Shown here: one piece after another, positions 32,006-40,473 of the stretch
Position numbering within the stretch: the stretch's first letter is position 1
Layout of the letters: each line of letters begins with the position of its first letter
Assembly (NCBI GenBank): GCA_046081705.1
Contig: JBJTWK010000021.1
Location: forward strand, 40,230-104,229
Direction of reading: 5' to 3'
Length of the DNA stretch: 64,000 nucleotides
DNA from: IMCC26256 sp046081705
GTDB taxonomy: Bacteria > Actinomycetota > Acidimicrobiia > IMCC26256
Made by a program: the position numbers and the translations under genes
The notes under the pieces: model-generated
What the model saw: the letters and a program-made list of their open reading frames with translations, nothing else
Told to the model about the DNA's origin: nothing
The model's database searches: none

Positions 32006-33607
32006 GAGCCGGCGGGCGATCACGCGGAGGCAGAGCGTCTCGTCGGCACCCTCGAAGATCGAGAGCACGCGGGCGTCCACGAAGTAGCGCGACACCGCGT
32101 ACTCCTCGGCGTAGCCCATGCCGCCGTGGATCTGCATGGCCTCGCGGGTGACCCACTCGGCGGTCCGGCACACGTAGGCCTTCACCATCGATGCCTCGAG
32201 CGCCCCCTCGCCCCGCGCCATCATGCGGGCGACCTCGTACGAGAACTGGCGACCGGCGCAGATGAGGGCGGCCATGCGGGCCAGCTTCACCTTCGTGAGC
32301 TGGTAGTCGAAGACGGCCCGGCCGAACACGGCGCGATCCTGCGAGTACTGCAGGCCGGCCTCGAACGCGGCCTGCATGAGGCCGACCGCGCGGGCCGCGG
32401 TCTGGAGTCGACCGTTCTCGAACCCCTCCATCTGGAGGTAGAAGCCCTTGCCGAGGCCGCCCTCGCCGCCGATGAGGGCGGAACCGGGGACGTGCCAGTC
32501 GTCGAAGGCGACCTCGTAGGAGTGCATGCCGCGGTAGCCGAGCGTGTCGATCGCCCGGCCCTCCATCTTGCCGCCCTGTCCGTCCTCGAACGCGAAGTGG
32601 TGACCGGCCGCGGGGGGCTTTTCGACCACGAACACCGAGAGGCCCCGGTGGCCCTTCGACCGGTCCGGGTCGGTCCGGGCGAGCAGCATGAGGGTGTCGG
32701 CGCGACCGGCGAACGTGCACCAGGTCTTCACGCCGTTGATGCGCCAGCCGTCGCCCTCCGGTGTGGCGGTGACCTTCACGCCGGCGACGTCCGATCCGTA
32801 GTCGGGCTCGGTGACCATGACGCCCACGATGCGCTCGCCGGTGGCGATCTGCGGGAGCCAGCCGTGCTTCTGCTCCTCGGTGCCCCCGGTCACGATCGCA
32901 CGGGTGAGGATCTCGGGACGGGTGATGAGGGCGCCGCCGGCGCCGAGCGAGCCCCACGACAGCTCCTCGGTGGCCACGCACATCGCGAGGTAGTCGGACT
33001 CGCCGCCCGCCGCGAACCCGCCGTACTCCTCGGGCACGGAGAGGCCGAACCCGCCGATCTCGGCCATGCCCTCGAGGATCGACTCGGGGATGTCCTCGTT
33101 GTGCCGGTGGATGTGCTCGGCCTGCGGACGGATCTTGTCGTCGGCGAACCGGTGGAACGTGTCACGGACGAGGTCGAACTCCTCGTCGAGGTGTGCCGGC
33201 CCGGTACCGAGCTTGATCGCGTCCTCGGCGAGGGCCTCGAGGAACTCCGAGGATCGGAAGTGGGCGATGAAGCCGGCGTGCGCTTCGAGTGCGGACGCGT
33301 CGACCCCCCACTCGGCCTGCCGCCCGATGAGCCGCGCCGCGAGGTCGGCGACCGCGTCGGCGATGTACGCGTAGGAGAGACGCGCCTCGTACTCGCCGTG
33401 CTCGGCGTACGACAGCATCACCCGGCATCCCGCCACCGCGCTCGCAGCGTGGGCGAGGTCGTAGGCCGCCACCTGGTGTCGGTCGAGCAGGTCGACGGAG
33501 ATGCGCCCGCCGTCGAGCGATCGCTCGGCGAGGGTGCGGGCGGCGGTGTCGACGATGCCGGCGGCGGCATCGACGAGGGCGGAGGCGTCGGCGTGGTGGT
33601 CGGTCAT
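31982..33607 (-). CDS. Long acyl-CoA dehydrogenase, probably (2S)-methylsuccinyl-CoA dehydrogenase
   Basis: A 541-residue flavoprotein, about 150 residues longer than ordinary acyl-CoA dehydrogenases. Residues 1 to about 140 are an added helical region (ADASALVDAAAGIVDTAARTLAER...). Then come the usual domains: GFGLSVPEEYGGFA, substrate/FAD strand VMVTEPDYGSDVAGV, WRINGVKTWCTFAGRAD, and LQYSQDRAVFGRAVFDYQL. MQIHGGMGYAEEYAVSRYFVDARVLSIFEGADETL ends the C-terminal domain and keeps the catalytic Glu position in FEGA. An N-terminal extension of this size is a known feature of methylsuccinyl-CoA dehydrogenase of the ethylmalonyl-CoA pathway, and a malyl-CoA lyase-like gene is nearby. The start is decided by the leaderless promoter. 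Confidence 0.8.
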   Translation of the reverse strand: MTDHHADASALVDAAAGIVDTAARTLAERSLDGGRISVDLLDRHQVAAYDLAHAASAVAGCRVMLSYAEHGEYEARLSYAYIADAVADLAARLIGRQAEWGVDASALEAHAGFIAHFRSSEFLEALAEDAIKLGTGPAHLDEEFDLVRDTFHRFADDKIRPQAEHIHRHNEDIPESILEGMAEIGGFGLSVPEEYGGFAAGGESDYLAMCVATEELSWGSLGAGGALITRPEILTRAIVTGGTEEQKHGWLPQIATGERIVGVMVTEPDYGSDVAGVKVTATPEGDGWRINGVKTWCTFAGRADTLMLLARTDPDRSKGHRGLSVFVVEKPPAAGHHFAFEDGQGGKMEGRAIDTLGYRGMHSYEVAFDDWHVPGSALIGGEGGLGKGFYLQMEGFENGRLQTAARAVGLMQAAFEAGLQYSQDRAVFGRAVFDYQLTKVKLARMAALICAGRQFSYEVARMMARGEGALEASMVKAYVCRTAEWVTREAMQIHGGMGYAEEYAVSRYFVDARVLSIFEGADETLCLRVIARRLTENALAS

Positions 33608-33615
33608 GGGGGTGG

Positions 33616-33621
33616 AGCCTA
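33616..33621 (-). promoter_or_regulatory. -10 element TAGGCT, leaderless promoter of the long acyl-CoA dehydrogenase
   Basis: On the minus strand TAGGCT ends 8 bases before the ATG at 33607. Confidence 0.6.
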
Positions 33622-33666
33622 CCGACGCGCCCCCGGGCGCTCCCAAGCCTCAGGCGATGACGCGCG

Positions 33667-34839
33667 TCACGGGCGACCGCGACTCGTCGTGGTCGCCGCC
33701 GGGGCGGTGGTGGTCGTGGTCGCCGCCGGCTCGGTGGTCGTGGTGGCGGGCACGGGTTCGGTGGTCGTCGTCGAGCCGGACGATCCGCTCGTGCCGCTCG
33801 CCCCGGAGGCTCCGGTCGCCCCCGAGGTCCCGCTCCCGTCGGTCGACCCGGAACCGGTCCCCGACGATCCGGTCGTGCGCCGGGTCCCAGGGATGTAGGT
33901 GGATCCCTTGGTCTCGACCACGGGCTGGTCCGCGTCCTCGACGGCCTGATCGGTGACGCACCAGTCGGTGTCGATCTGCTGGTACACGGTGGCGGCGAGG
34001 AGGTCGGCGCCGTCGGGCGAGAGGTGCACGCCGTCGCCCGCCCGGATCGTGACCGTGCGACCGGTCACGGGGTCGGTCGCGGTGCCCGCGTACTCACCGT
34101 CCTCGTCGGCGAAGAGCGTGTGGGCGTCGATGAACGTGACGGTCGGGAACTCCCGGGCGACGGTCCGCTGCAGATCACCGATCTGTCGGACGGCGGCATC
34201 CATCTTCTCCGACCGCATGATCGGAGGGGAGATCCAGTAGACGGTCCGTCGCTCCGGGCCGACGAGGAGCGCCATCATCGCCTCGGTGCGCGCGGTGTAG
34301 TCGGCGACCCACGCGGCGCCCGGGCTGCGACTCCCGCTCACGATCACGTAGTCGTTCGTGCCGATGATGAACGCGACGGCCTCGGGATCGAGCCGGTCGA
34401 GTTCGGCGGCGGCCCGCTTCGGCCAGTTGTGGAACCCGGGGCTGGCGAGGCCGGAGGACACGCGCGACTCGTACACCGGCGCCACGACCCCGGTGTCGGC
34501 GGTCTGCTCGCCGAGTGCGGGTCCGAGCGACCCGGCGAGGGAGTCGCCCGCGATCCAGAGCCGCAGCGGTCGGCCCGTCGTGAGGTCGCGGCCGCACTCC
34601 GGTGCTCCCGGCGTCCGGGGTTCCCGCTCCACCGCGGGTCGACCGTCCGGGCCGGCCGTCGTCGTCGGGGGCGTGCCGGCGAAGGGTCCGCTCCCGGTGG
34701 CCCAGAGCGCACCGCCCGCTCCGGCGGCGAGCGCCACGACGGCCACCATGGCCCCGACCTCGACCCGCCGGCGCCGGCGCCGGTGACGGGCCAGCCGCAC
34801 CTCGGCGCGGGAGTGGGGGGTGAGGTCGTCGGAGGTCAT
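33667..34839 (-). CDS. Membrane-anchored SGNH hydrolase (DUF459-like)
   Basis: A 390-residue protein. After a basic N-terminus (RHRRRRRRVE) a membrane helix at about 27-47 anchors an external SGNH domain: block I WIAGDSLAGSLG with S100, the block with Asn in FIIGTNDYVIV, and block V DGVHLSPDGADLLA with the catalytic Asp and His. The last 70 residues are a low-complexity Gly/Ser/Thr/Ala tail, probably in the cell wall. The DUF459-type branch acts on acylated or acetylated surface polymers; substrate unknown. TACGAT lies 11 bases before the start. Confidence 0.8.
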   Translation of the reverse strand: MTSDDLTPHSRAEVRLARHRRRRRRVEVGAMVAVVALAAGAGGALWATGSGPFAGTPPTTTAGPDGRPAVEREPRTPGAPECGRDLTTGRPLRLWIAGDSLAGSLGPALGEQTADTGVVAPVYESRVSSGLASPGFHNWPKRAAAELDRLDPEAVAFIIGTNDYVIVSGSRSPGAAWVADYTARTEAMMALLVGPERRTVYWISPPIMRSEKMDAAVRQIGDLQRTVAREFPTVTFIDAHTLFADEDGEYAGTATDPVTGRTVTIRAGDGVHLSPDGADLLAATVYQQIDTDWCVTDQAVEDADQPVVETKGSTYIPGTRRTTGSSGTGSGSTDGSGTSGATGASGASGTSGSSGSTTTTEPVPATTTTEPAATTTTTAPAATTTSRGRP

Positions 34840-34850
34840 GGGGAACTCCG

Positions 34851-34856
34851 ATCGTA
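34851..34856 (-). promoter_or_regulatory. -10 element TACGAT of the SGNH hydrolase
   Basis: On the minus strand TACGAT ends 11 bases before the ATG at 34839. Confidence 0.45.
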
Positions 34857-34875
34857 CCGGCGCGGGGGCCCGGAA

Positions 34876-34893
34876 CCCTCGCGCCCCCGAGGG
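34876..34893 (-). terminator. Hairpin after the ABC exporter gene
   Basis: Arms CCCTCG / CGAGGG with a 6-base loop, just beyond the ABC stop on the minus strand and before the SGNH promoter. Confidence 0.4.
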
Positions 34894-34896
34894 CGT

Positions 34897-36774
34897 TCAG
34901 CGTGCGGCGTCCTCGACCGCCTCGCCCCGGTCGGCCTGGGTGCGGTGGAGGTCGGCGTAGAGCCCGCCCCGGGTGAGCAGCTCGTCGTGCGTCCCCTGCT
35001 CGACGATGCGACCGTCGTCGAGCACGACGATCCGGTCGGCGGCGACGATGGTCGAGAGTCGGTGCGCGATCACGAGCGCGGTGCGACCGTGCAGCGCCTC
35101 GTCGAGCGCCCGCTGGATCGCGAGTTCGGACTCGGAGTCGAGGTGCGAGGTCGCCTCGTCGAGGATGATGATCGCCGGACCCTTGAGCAGGACCCGCGCG
35201 ATCGCGATGCGCTGCTTCTCGCCCCCCGACATGCGGTAACCCCGTTCGCCGACGACGGTGTCGTAGCCGTCCGGCAGCGAAACGATGAGATCGTGGATGC
35301 GCGCGGCCCGGCACGCGGCGACGATCTCGTCGTCGGTCGCGTCCGGCTTCGCGTAGCGCAGGTTGGCGCGGATCGACTCGTGGAAGAGGTGCGGGTCCTG
35401 CATGACGACGCCGACGGCCCGCTGCACGGTGTCGAGGGTGAGGTCGCGCACGTCGTGGCCGTCGATGCGCACCGCGCCCTCCACCGCGTCGGCGATGCGC
35501 GGGACCAGCATGGCGGTGGTGGTCTTGCCGGCACCCGACGGACCGACGAGCGCCACGAACTCCCCGGGCGCGATCGAGAGGTGGATGTCGCGGAGGATCC
35601 ACTCGGACGGGTCGCCGCTCGGGGTGACGCCGTCCTCCAGGGAGGCGAGCGAGACGAGGTCGGGCGCCGGGTGGCGGAACGACACGTGGTCGAACTCGAT
35701 GGCGCCCTCGACGCGCTCGATCGTGGACGCGTCGTCGGCCTCGGTGATGATCGAGGGGAAGTCGAGGATCTCGAAGACCCGCTCGAACGACACGAGCGCC
35801 GTCATGACGTCGACCCGGGCGTTCGTGAGTTGGGTGAGGGGCTGGTAGATCTGGCCCACGTAGATGACGAACGCGCCGACCGTGCCGATGCTGATCGCCC
35901 CGGTGATGGCGAGGTGTCCGCCGACGTAGTACACGACGGCCGTCCCGACCGCGGCGACGAGGCCGAGCGCCACGAAGAGGACGCGGGAGTACATCGCGGT
36001 GGTGACGCCGATGTCGCGCACCTGTGCGGCCCGCACCGCGAAGTCGTCGCGCTCGCGATCGTTGGCCCCGAAGAGCTTCACGACGAGCGCGCCGGCGACG
36101 TTGAACCGCTCGGCGATCGTGTTGTTCATCGACGCGTTGAGGACGAAGCCGTCCCGCGTCGCGGCCTGGAGCCGTCGGCCCACCCGTCGCGCCGGGATGA
36201 TGAACGCCGGGAGCACGACGAGGGTGAGGATCGTGAGGCGCCACTCGAGCCCGAGCATCACGGCGAGGGTGATCGCCAGGGTGATGACGTTCGAGATGAC
36301 GGTCCCGAGGGTCCCGGTCACCGCCTGCTGGGCCCCGATGACGTCGTTGTTGAGACGGGACATCAGCGAGCCGGTCTGGGTCCGGGTGAAGAACGCGAGG
36401 GGCATCCGCTGCACGTGGTCGAAGAGCGCGACCCGCATGTCGTAGATGAGTCCCTCGCCGACCCGGGCCGAGTACCAGCGCTGGACGAGCGAGATGAGCG
36501 CGTTGGCGACGGCGAGGGCGACCGCGGCGGCGGCCAGCACGATGACGAGCCGCTCGTCCTCCTGGGGCACCGCGGTGTCGAGCAGCGACCGGAAGAGGAG
36601 TGGTGGGATGACGCCGACGACCGCGCCGATGAGCACGGCGACGATGAAGCCGATGAGCGAGGCCCGGTAGGGCTGGGCCATGCGCAGCACCCGGCGCACG
36701 AGATCGCGCTCGAGTTGCTTGCCCTTCACGGCGTCCGGATCGTGCCGGAAACTCATCATTGTCTGGTGCAGCAT
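34897..36774 (-). CDS. ABC exporter, fused membrane and ATPase domains
   Basis: A 625-residue type IV ABC exporter half-transporter. Residues about 40-340 form six membrane helices; the ATPase domain (about 365-620) has Walker A GPSGAGKTT, Q-loop VMQDPHLF, signature YRMSGGEKQ, Walker B IIILDEATSHLD and H-loop VIAHRLS, all intact, so it can work as a homodimer. An insertion LASLEDGVTPSGDPSE in the early ATPase domain is unusual. Likely exports lipid or drug-like molecules. I choose the ATG at 36774 because TAGGTT 10 bases upstream overlaps an upstream TTG that would otherwise extend the frame. Confidence 0.88.
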   Translation of the reverse strand: MLHQTMMSFRHDPDAVKGKQLERDLVRRVLRMAQPYRASLIGFIVAVLIGAVVGVIPPLLFRSLLDTAVPQEDERLVIVLAAAAVALAVANALISLVQRWYSARVGEGLIYDMRVALFDHVQRMPLAFFTRTQTGSLMSRLNNDVIGAQQAVTGTLGTVISNVITLAITLAVMLGLEWRLTILTLVVLPAFIIPARRVGRRLQAATRDGFVLNASMNNTIAERFNVAGALVVKLFGANDRERDDFAVRAAQVRDIGVTTAMYSRVLFVALGLVAAVGTAVVYYVGGHLAITGAISIGTVGAFVIYVGQIYQPLTQLTNARVDVMTALVSFERVFEILDFPSIITEADDASTIERVEGAIEFDHVSFRHPAPDLVSLASLEDGVTPSGDPSEWILRDIHLSIAPGEFVALVGPSGAGKTTTAMLVPRIADAVEGAVRIDGHDVRDLTLDTVQRAVGVVMQDPHLFHESIRANLRYAKPDATDDEIVAACRAARIHDLIVSLPDGYDTVVGERGYRMSGGEKQRIAIARVLLKGPAIIILDEATSHLDSESELAIQRALDEALHGRTALVIAHRLSTIVAADRIVVLDDGRIVEQGTHDELLTRGGLYADLHRTQADRGEAVEDAAR

Positions 36775-36784
36775 CGTGGTGGCC

Positions 36785-36790
36785 AACCTA
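36785..36790 (-). promoter_or_regulatory. -10 element TAGGTT of the ABC exporter
   Basis: On the minus strand TAGGTT ends 10 bases before the ATG at 36774. It lies about 50 bases from the divergent TACCCT of the next gene. Confidence 0.45.
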
Positions 36791-36841
36791 ACCGGCGGTC
36801 CCCGGATTCCCCGGGGCCGGGAGGGCTCCGACGCGGATCGG

Positions 36842-36847
36842 TACCCT
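36842..36847 (+). promoter_or_regulatory. -10 element TACCCT, leaderless promoter of the acyl-CoA dehydrogenase
   Basis: TACCCT ends 7 bases before the GTG at 36855. Confidence 0.6.
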
Positions 36848-36854
36848 TCGGGGC

Positions 36855-38027
36855 GTGACGACGACGCCCGTGCCCATGACCGATCCCGAGACCCGGGCCG
36901 AGCTCATCGCCGGGGTCCGCCGCTGGGTCGAACGCGAGGTGCTGCCGATCGCGTCGGATCTGGAGCACGCCGACGAGTACCCCGGCGCGCTCGTCGCCCA
37001 GATGCGTGAGATGGGGCTCTTCGGGATCACCGTCCCCGAGGAGTACGGCGGGCTCGGGCTCGACCTCCTCTCCTACATCGGGGTCATCGAGGAACTCGCT
37101 GCGGGGTGGATGTCCCTCTCCGGCGTCATCAACACCCACCACATCGCGGCCGGGCTCCTCGTCGCGCACGGTACCGAGGACCAGCGACGCCGCTGGTTGC
37201 CCCGCATGGTGACGGGGGAACTGCGCGGGTGCCTGTCCCTCTCCGAGCCCGACGCGGGCTCCGACACGCGCAACATCTCGTGCCGCGCGGCGCGCGACGG
37301 GGACGAGTACGTGATCGACGGCACGAAGACCTGGGTGACGAACGGCGAGCGGGCGGGACTCGTCGCGCTCGCGGCCCGCACCGACGAGGGCATCACCTGC
37401 TTCATGGTCGAGAAGGAGCCGGGGCCCACGAGCGGCGGCATCACCGTGAGCCGCAACATCGGCAAGCTCGGGTACAAGGGGCTCGAGACGGTCGAGATGG
37501 CGTACGCCGGCCACCGGGTACCGGTCGACGCGGTGCTCGGGGGCGAGGCGGGCCTCGGGCACGGGCTCGCCGCGATCCTCAGCGGGCTCGAGGTCGGCCG
37601 GATCAACATCGCGGCCCGGGCGGTCGGGGTGGCGCGTGCCGCGTTCGAGGCGGCGATCGCCTACGCGCAGCAGCGCGAGACCTTCGGGAAGCCGATCGCC
37701 CAGCACCAGGCCATCCAGCACAAGCTCGCCGACATGGGGACGAGGTTGCAGGCGGCGCGGTTGCTCACGGAACACGCCGCCGTGCTCCGGATGACCACGG
37801 GTCGCGCCGACGTCGAGGCGGGCATGGCGAAGCTCTACGCGAGCGAGGCCGCGCTCGAGATCGCGACCGATGCGATGCGGATCCACGGAGGTGTCGGGTA
37901 CACGACCGATCTGCCGATCGAGCGGTACTTCCGGGACGCTCCCCTGATGATCATCGGTGAGGGCACGAACGAGATCCAACGCACGGTGATCGCCCGCGGC
38001 CTGCTCCAGCGGTACGCCGTCGAGTAG
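36855..38027 (+). CDS. Acyl-CoA dehydrogenase
   Basis: A normal-length (390 residues) FAD enzyme. MGLFGITVPEEYGGLGLDLL, LSLSEPDAGSDTRNI (FAD/substrate strand), DGTKTWVTNGERAG, IAYAQQRETFGKPIAQHQAIQ, IHGGVGYTTDLPIERYFRDA and MIIGEGTNEIQRTVIARGL are all present, and the catalytic Glu position of the MCAD type (GEGTNEIQ) is kept. It oxidises an acyl-CoA at the alpha-beta position; chain length is not readable. GTG start with a leaderless promoter; a second start ATG 36876 is possible. Confidence 0.9.
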   Translation: MTTTPVPMTDPETRAELIAGVRRWVEREVLPIASDLEHADEYPGALVAQMREMGLFGITVPEEYGGLGLDLLSYIGVIEELAAGWMSLSGVINTHHIAAGLLVAHGTEDQRRRWLPRMVTGELRGCLSLSEPDAGSDTRNISCRAARDGDEYVIDGTKTWVTNGERAGLVALAARTDEGITCFMVEKEPGPTSGGITVSRNIGKLGYKGLETVEMAYAGHRVPVDAVLGGEAGLGHGLAAILSGLEVGRINIAARAVGVARAAFEAAIAYAQQRETFGKPIAQHQAIQHKLADMGTRLQAARLLTEHAAVLRMTTGRADVEAGMAKLYASEAALEIATDAMRIHGGVGYTTDLPIERYFRDAPLMIIGEGTNEIQRTVIARGLLQRYAVE

Positions 38028-38055
38028 GTGCCGGGGCGGCCCGTCCGCACGCCCC

Positions 38056-38061
38056 TAGGCT
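38056..38061 (+). promoter_or_regulatory. -10 element TAGGCT of the small lipoprotein gene
   Basis: TAGGCT gives a leader of about 20 bases that carries GGAGG (38077-38081) before the GTG at 38088. Confidence 0.5.
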
Positions 38062-38087
38062 CATCGGACCCGACCCGGAGGTCAAGC

Positions 38088-38657
38088 GTGCGCCGCGCGT
38101 CCAGCATCATCGCCGCCCTCGCTCTGGCGACGCTCGTCGCGTGCGGCGGCGGTTCCGACGACGGCTACTCCCGGGCGCAGTACGTCGACGCCGCCATGCG
38201 GCAGTTCGAACGGGCCGACGCGCCGATCTCGGCGCCCCAGGCCGAGTGCTTCATCGGCGTGGTCATCGACGGCATCGGGGTCGACCGTCTCAACGAGGAC
38301 GGTGTGACCCCGAAGGAGTTCGCGTCGGCCGAGACCCCGGCGACCTACATCGAGGACGCCGGCGCGCGGAAGCGGATCGTCGCCGAGGTGATCACCGGCG
38401 ATTGCTTCGGGCTCGATCGACTGCTCGTGCCGGCGCTCCAGCAGGCGTTCGGCGCGGCGCTCCCCGAGCGGGACGCGCAGTGCCTCGCGAAGCGACTCGT
38501 GCGGGGGGATGAGGTGCGCCGGGCGGTCGCGAACGGGATCCTCGGGCTGTCGGGCGGGCCGAGCCTGTCGACCGTGATCCAGGAACGGACGACGGACGCC
38601 ATCAAGGCCTGCTCCCTGAACCCGCTCTCCCTGCTCGGCGGATCCGGCGATCGCTGA
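38088..38657 (+). CDS. Small lipoprotein of unknown function
   Basis: A 189-residue exported protein. The signal peptide ends LATLVACGG, a lipobox-like site with the lipid-carrying Cys near residue 18. The mature part has several cysteines (AECFIGVVIDGIG, GDCFGLDRLL, DAQCLAKRLV, IKACSLNPL), which may pair as disulfides outside the cell, and many short helices. No family recognised. The GTG start at 38088 is decided by GGAGG 6 bases upstream. Downstream, the MaoC gene has its own promoter. Confidence 0.72.
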   Translation: MRRASSIIAALALATLVACGGGSDDGYSRAQYVDAAMRQFERADAPISAPQAECFIGVVIDGIGVDRLNEDGVTPKEFASAETPATYIEDAGARKRIVAEVITGDCFGLDRLLVPALQQAFGAALPERDAQCLAKRLVRGDEVRRAVANGILGLSGGPSLSTVIQERTTDAIKACSLNPLSLLGGSGDR

Positions 38658-38687
38658 TCCGACTCGCACCGGCTCGGGCGCCGTTGG

Positions 38688-38693
38688 CATGAT
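38688..38693 (+). promoter_or_regulatory. -10 element CATGAT of the MaoC gene
   Basis: CATGAT, one mismatch from TAnnnT, ends 6 bases before the ATG at 38700. Confidence 0.4.
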
Positions 38694-38699
38694 CGGGGC

Positions 38700-39209
38700 A
38701 TGACGACGCACGAGCGACCCTTCGGCCGGTACTACGAGGACTTCGAGCCCGGGGACATCTACAAGCACTGGCCCGGCAAGACGATCACCGAGTACGACGA
38801 CCACCTGTTCTGCATGATCACGATGAACCACCACCCGCTCCACACGGACGCGTGGTACGCCGAGCAGGCGACGCAGTTCGGCAAGAACGTGGTCGTGGGC
38901 AATCTCGTGTACTCGCTGGTCCTCGGCATGTCGGTGCCGGACGTGAGCGGTGCGGCGATCGCGAACCTCGAGATCGAGACGCTGCAGCACAAGCGGCCGA
39001 CGTTCCACGGCGACACCATCTACGCCGAGACCCGCGTGCTCGACAAGGTGGAGTCGTCGAGCAAGCCCGACCGGGGCATCGTGAGCGTGGAGACGTTCGG
39101 CTACAACCAGCGCGGCGAGGAGGTCTGCTACTTCCGTCGCAAGGTGATGGTCCCCAAGCGCGAGGCAGTCAAGCCGCGCCAGCGCCCCTACGAGACGCCG
39201 GGGTCCTGA
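38700..39209 (+). CDS. MaoC-like (R)-specific hydratase
   Basis: A single hot-dog-fold protein of 169 residues. RYYEDFEPGDIYKHWPGKTITEYDDHLFCMITMNHHPLHTDAWYAEQATQFGKNVVVGN contains the hydratase-2 motif with catalytic Asp/His replaced by Asn-His-His (NHHPLHTD). VYSLVLGMS and FHGDTIYAETRVLDK are the later conserved blocks. It should add water to an enoyl-CoA or mesaconyl-CoA. Its similarity pattern fits small actinobacterial MaoC proteins, and mesaconyl-CoA hydratase of the ethylmalonyl-CoA pathway is also of this superfamily; that assignment is inference. Confidence 0.8.
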   Translation: MTTHERPFGRYYEDFEPGDIYKHWPGKTITEYDDHLFCMITMNHHPLHTDAWYAEQATQFGKNVVVGNLVYSLVLGMSVPDVSGAAIANLEIETLQHKRPTFHGDTIYAETRVLDKVESSSKPDRGIVSVETFGYNQRGEEVCYFRRKVMVPKREAVKPRQRPYETPGS

Positions 39210-39219
39210 TCCGATCGGA

Positions 39220-39486
39220 TCACTCGTCGGCGGCGGTCCCGTCGACGGCACCGCCCGTCGCCCCGGGCCCTGCGGGCCGAACCAAGCGGCGGTACAGGGT
39301 CCAGCCGTAGAACGCCTGCACCGCGAACAGGCCGAGCACGACGAGGCCGATCGCGGTGAACCCGGAGACCGCGAGGACCACGCCGATGATCACGACCCCG
39401 GCGATGCCGAGGATCGTGAGCGTGAGGATCACCGTGTGCAGGGTGGTGGCACCGTCGGCGCCGCGGAGACGTGCGGGGGCGCTCAT
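39220..39486 (-). CDS. Small membrane protein
   Basis: An 88-residue protein with two membrane helices (about 17-40, LHTVILTLTILGIAGVVIIGVVLAV, and 43-62, FTAIGLVVLGLFAVQAFYGWTLY) and a Gly/Ala-rich tail. Its ATG overlaps the stop of the upstream hydrolase gene (ATGA at 39483-39486), so it is the second gene of that operon. No family recognised. Confidence 0.65.
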   Translation of the reverse strand: MSAPARLRGADGATTLHTVILTLTILGIAGVVIIGVVLAVSGFTAIGLVVLGLFAVQAFYGWTLYRRLVRPAGPGATGGAVDGTAADE

Positions 39487-40364
39487 CGGGCGAGGAACCC
39501 CACGATCCGGTCGTTCACCGCGCCGGGCTGCTCGAGGTGGAGGAAGTGCCCGGAGTCGGGGACCACGACGATCTCGACGCCGGCGGGGTACCACGGGGTC
39601 AACTCGTCCTCCGCGACCATGCCCGCACCCATGCACCCGTCGTCGGCACCGTGCAGGTAGAGCGTCGGCACCTGGATGGGCGAGAGGAACGCACCTTGGA
39701 CCGCGTCGAGCGCGGGATCGCTCGGCTTCGTCCCGTGCACGAACCGGTAGTAGTCGAGCGCTGCGCTCAGGGCACCGGGCGCATCGAACGTGGCCTTGAG
39801 CGCCCGGAGGTCGTCCGGGTCGGGTGTGTACCCGGGTGACCAGTCGCGCCACAACGTGTCGATGACCGCGTAGTCGTCGAGCGGGACGACGATGTCGGCG
39901 GTCGGCAGCTGGAAGAAGAACTGGTACCACATGCGCTTGAGCTGCTCGGGCTCGAACAGGTGCGCGCCCATGGCGGCGGCGTGCGGCACCGCGAGCGCGA
40001 CCATGCGGGTGAACCGCTCGGGGCGATGGGCGACCGCGGTGTGCGTCGCGATGGCTCCCCAGTCATGGCCGACGATCACCGCCTCGCCGTCACCGGCGAG
40101 GGCGTCGGCCACCGCGAGGGCGTCGAGCGCGAGCGACGCGACCTGGTAGTTGCCGTCGGGGGCGAGCCCGGTCGGGGCGTAACCCCGCAGCCACGGCGCG
40201 ACCACGTGGTACCCCGCCTCGGCGAGCCGGGGCATGAGGTGACGCCAGGTCGGCGCGTGGTCGGGGAACCCGTGCAGGCACAGGGCGAGCGGCCCGTCGG
40301 CCGGCCCGGCCTCGAGGTAGGCGATGTCGACGCCGTTGGCGGTCAGGTGGCGGGGTTCGGTCAT
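39483..40364 (-). CDS. Alpha/beta hydrolase, epoxide hydrolase-like
   Basis: A 293-residue soluble hydrolase. CLHGFPDHAPTWRHLMPRLAEAGYHVVAPWLRGY is the epoxide hydrolase/dehalogenase oxyanion region, and the nucleophile position in VGHDWGAIATH is Asp, not Ser, which favours epoxide hydrolase or dehalogenase chemistry over esterase. The charge-relay His lies in PDSGHFLHLEQP. Expressed from a leaderless promoter and followed by a small membrane protein gene. Confidence 0.83.
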   Translation of the reverse strand: MTEPRHLTANGVDIAYLEAGPADGPLALCLHGFPDHAPTWRHLMPRLAEAGYHVVAPWLRGYAPTGLAPDGNYQVASLALDALAVADALAGDGEAVIVGHDWGAIATHTAVAHRPERFTRMVALAVPHAAAMGAHLFEPEQLKRMWYQFFFQLPTADIVVPLDDYAVIDTLWRDWSPGYTPDPDDLRALKATFDAPGALSAALDYYRFVHGTKPSDPALDAVQGAFLSPIQVPTLYLHGADDGCMGAGMVAEDELTPWYPAGVEIVVVPDSGHFLHLEQPGAVNDRIVGFLAR

Positions 40365-40372
40365 GGGCGCAG

Positions 40373-40378
40373 ACGGTA
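40373..40378 (-). promoter_or_regulatory. -10 element TACCGT, leaderless promoter of the alpha/beta hydrolase
   Basis: On the minus strand TACCGT ends 8 bases before the ATG at 40364. Confidence 0.6.
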
Positions 40379-40458
40379 GCGCCGGGCGGGGTTCGGGGGC
40401 CGATGCGTCGCGCGTCACATCGGCCCGTCGGCACTTTCGCCGGGGCGACGGGCGCCGG

Positions 40459-40464
40459 TACCCT
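40459..40464 (+). promoter_or_regulatory. -10 element TACCCT, leaderless promoter
   Basis: TACCCT ends 9 bases before the ATG at 40474. Confidence 0.55.
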
Positions 40465-40473
40465 TCGGCCCTC

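Noticed and set aside
36775..36786. TTG start at 36786 for the ABC exporter
   Set aside because: The TTG lies inside the likely -10 element TAGGTT, so it would not be in the mRNA.
34024..36858. Plus-strand frame of 944 codons opposite the SGNH and ABC genes
   Set aside because: Shadow of the minus-strand genes; no domain recognised.
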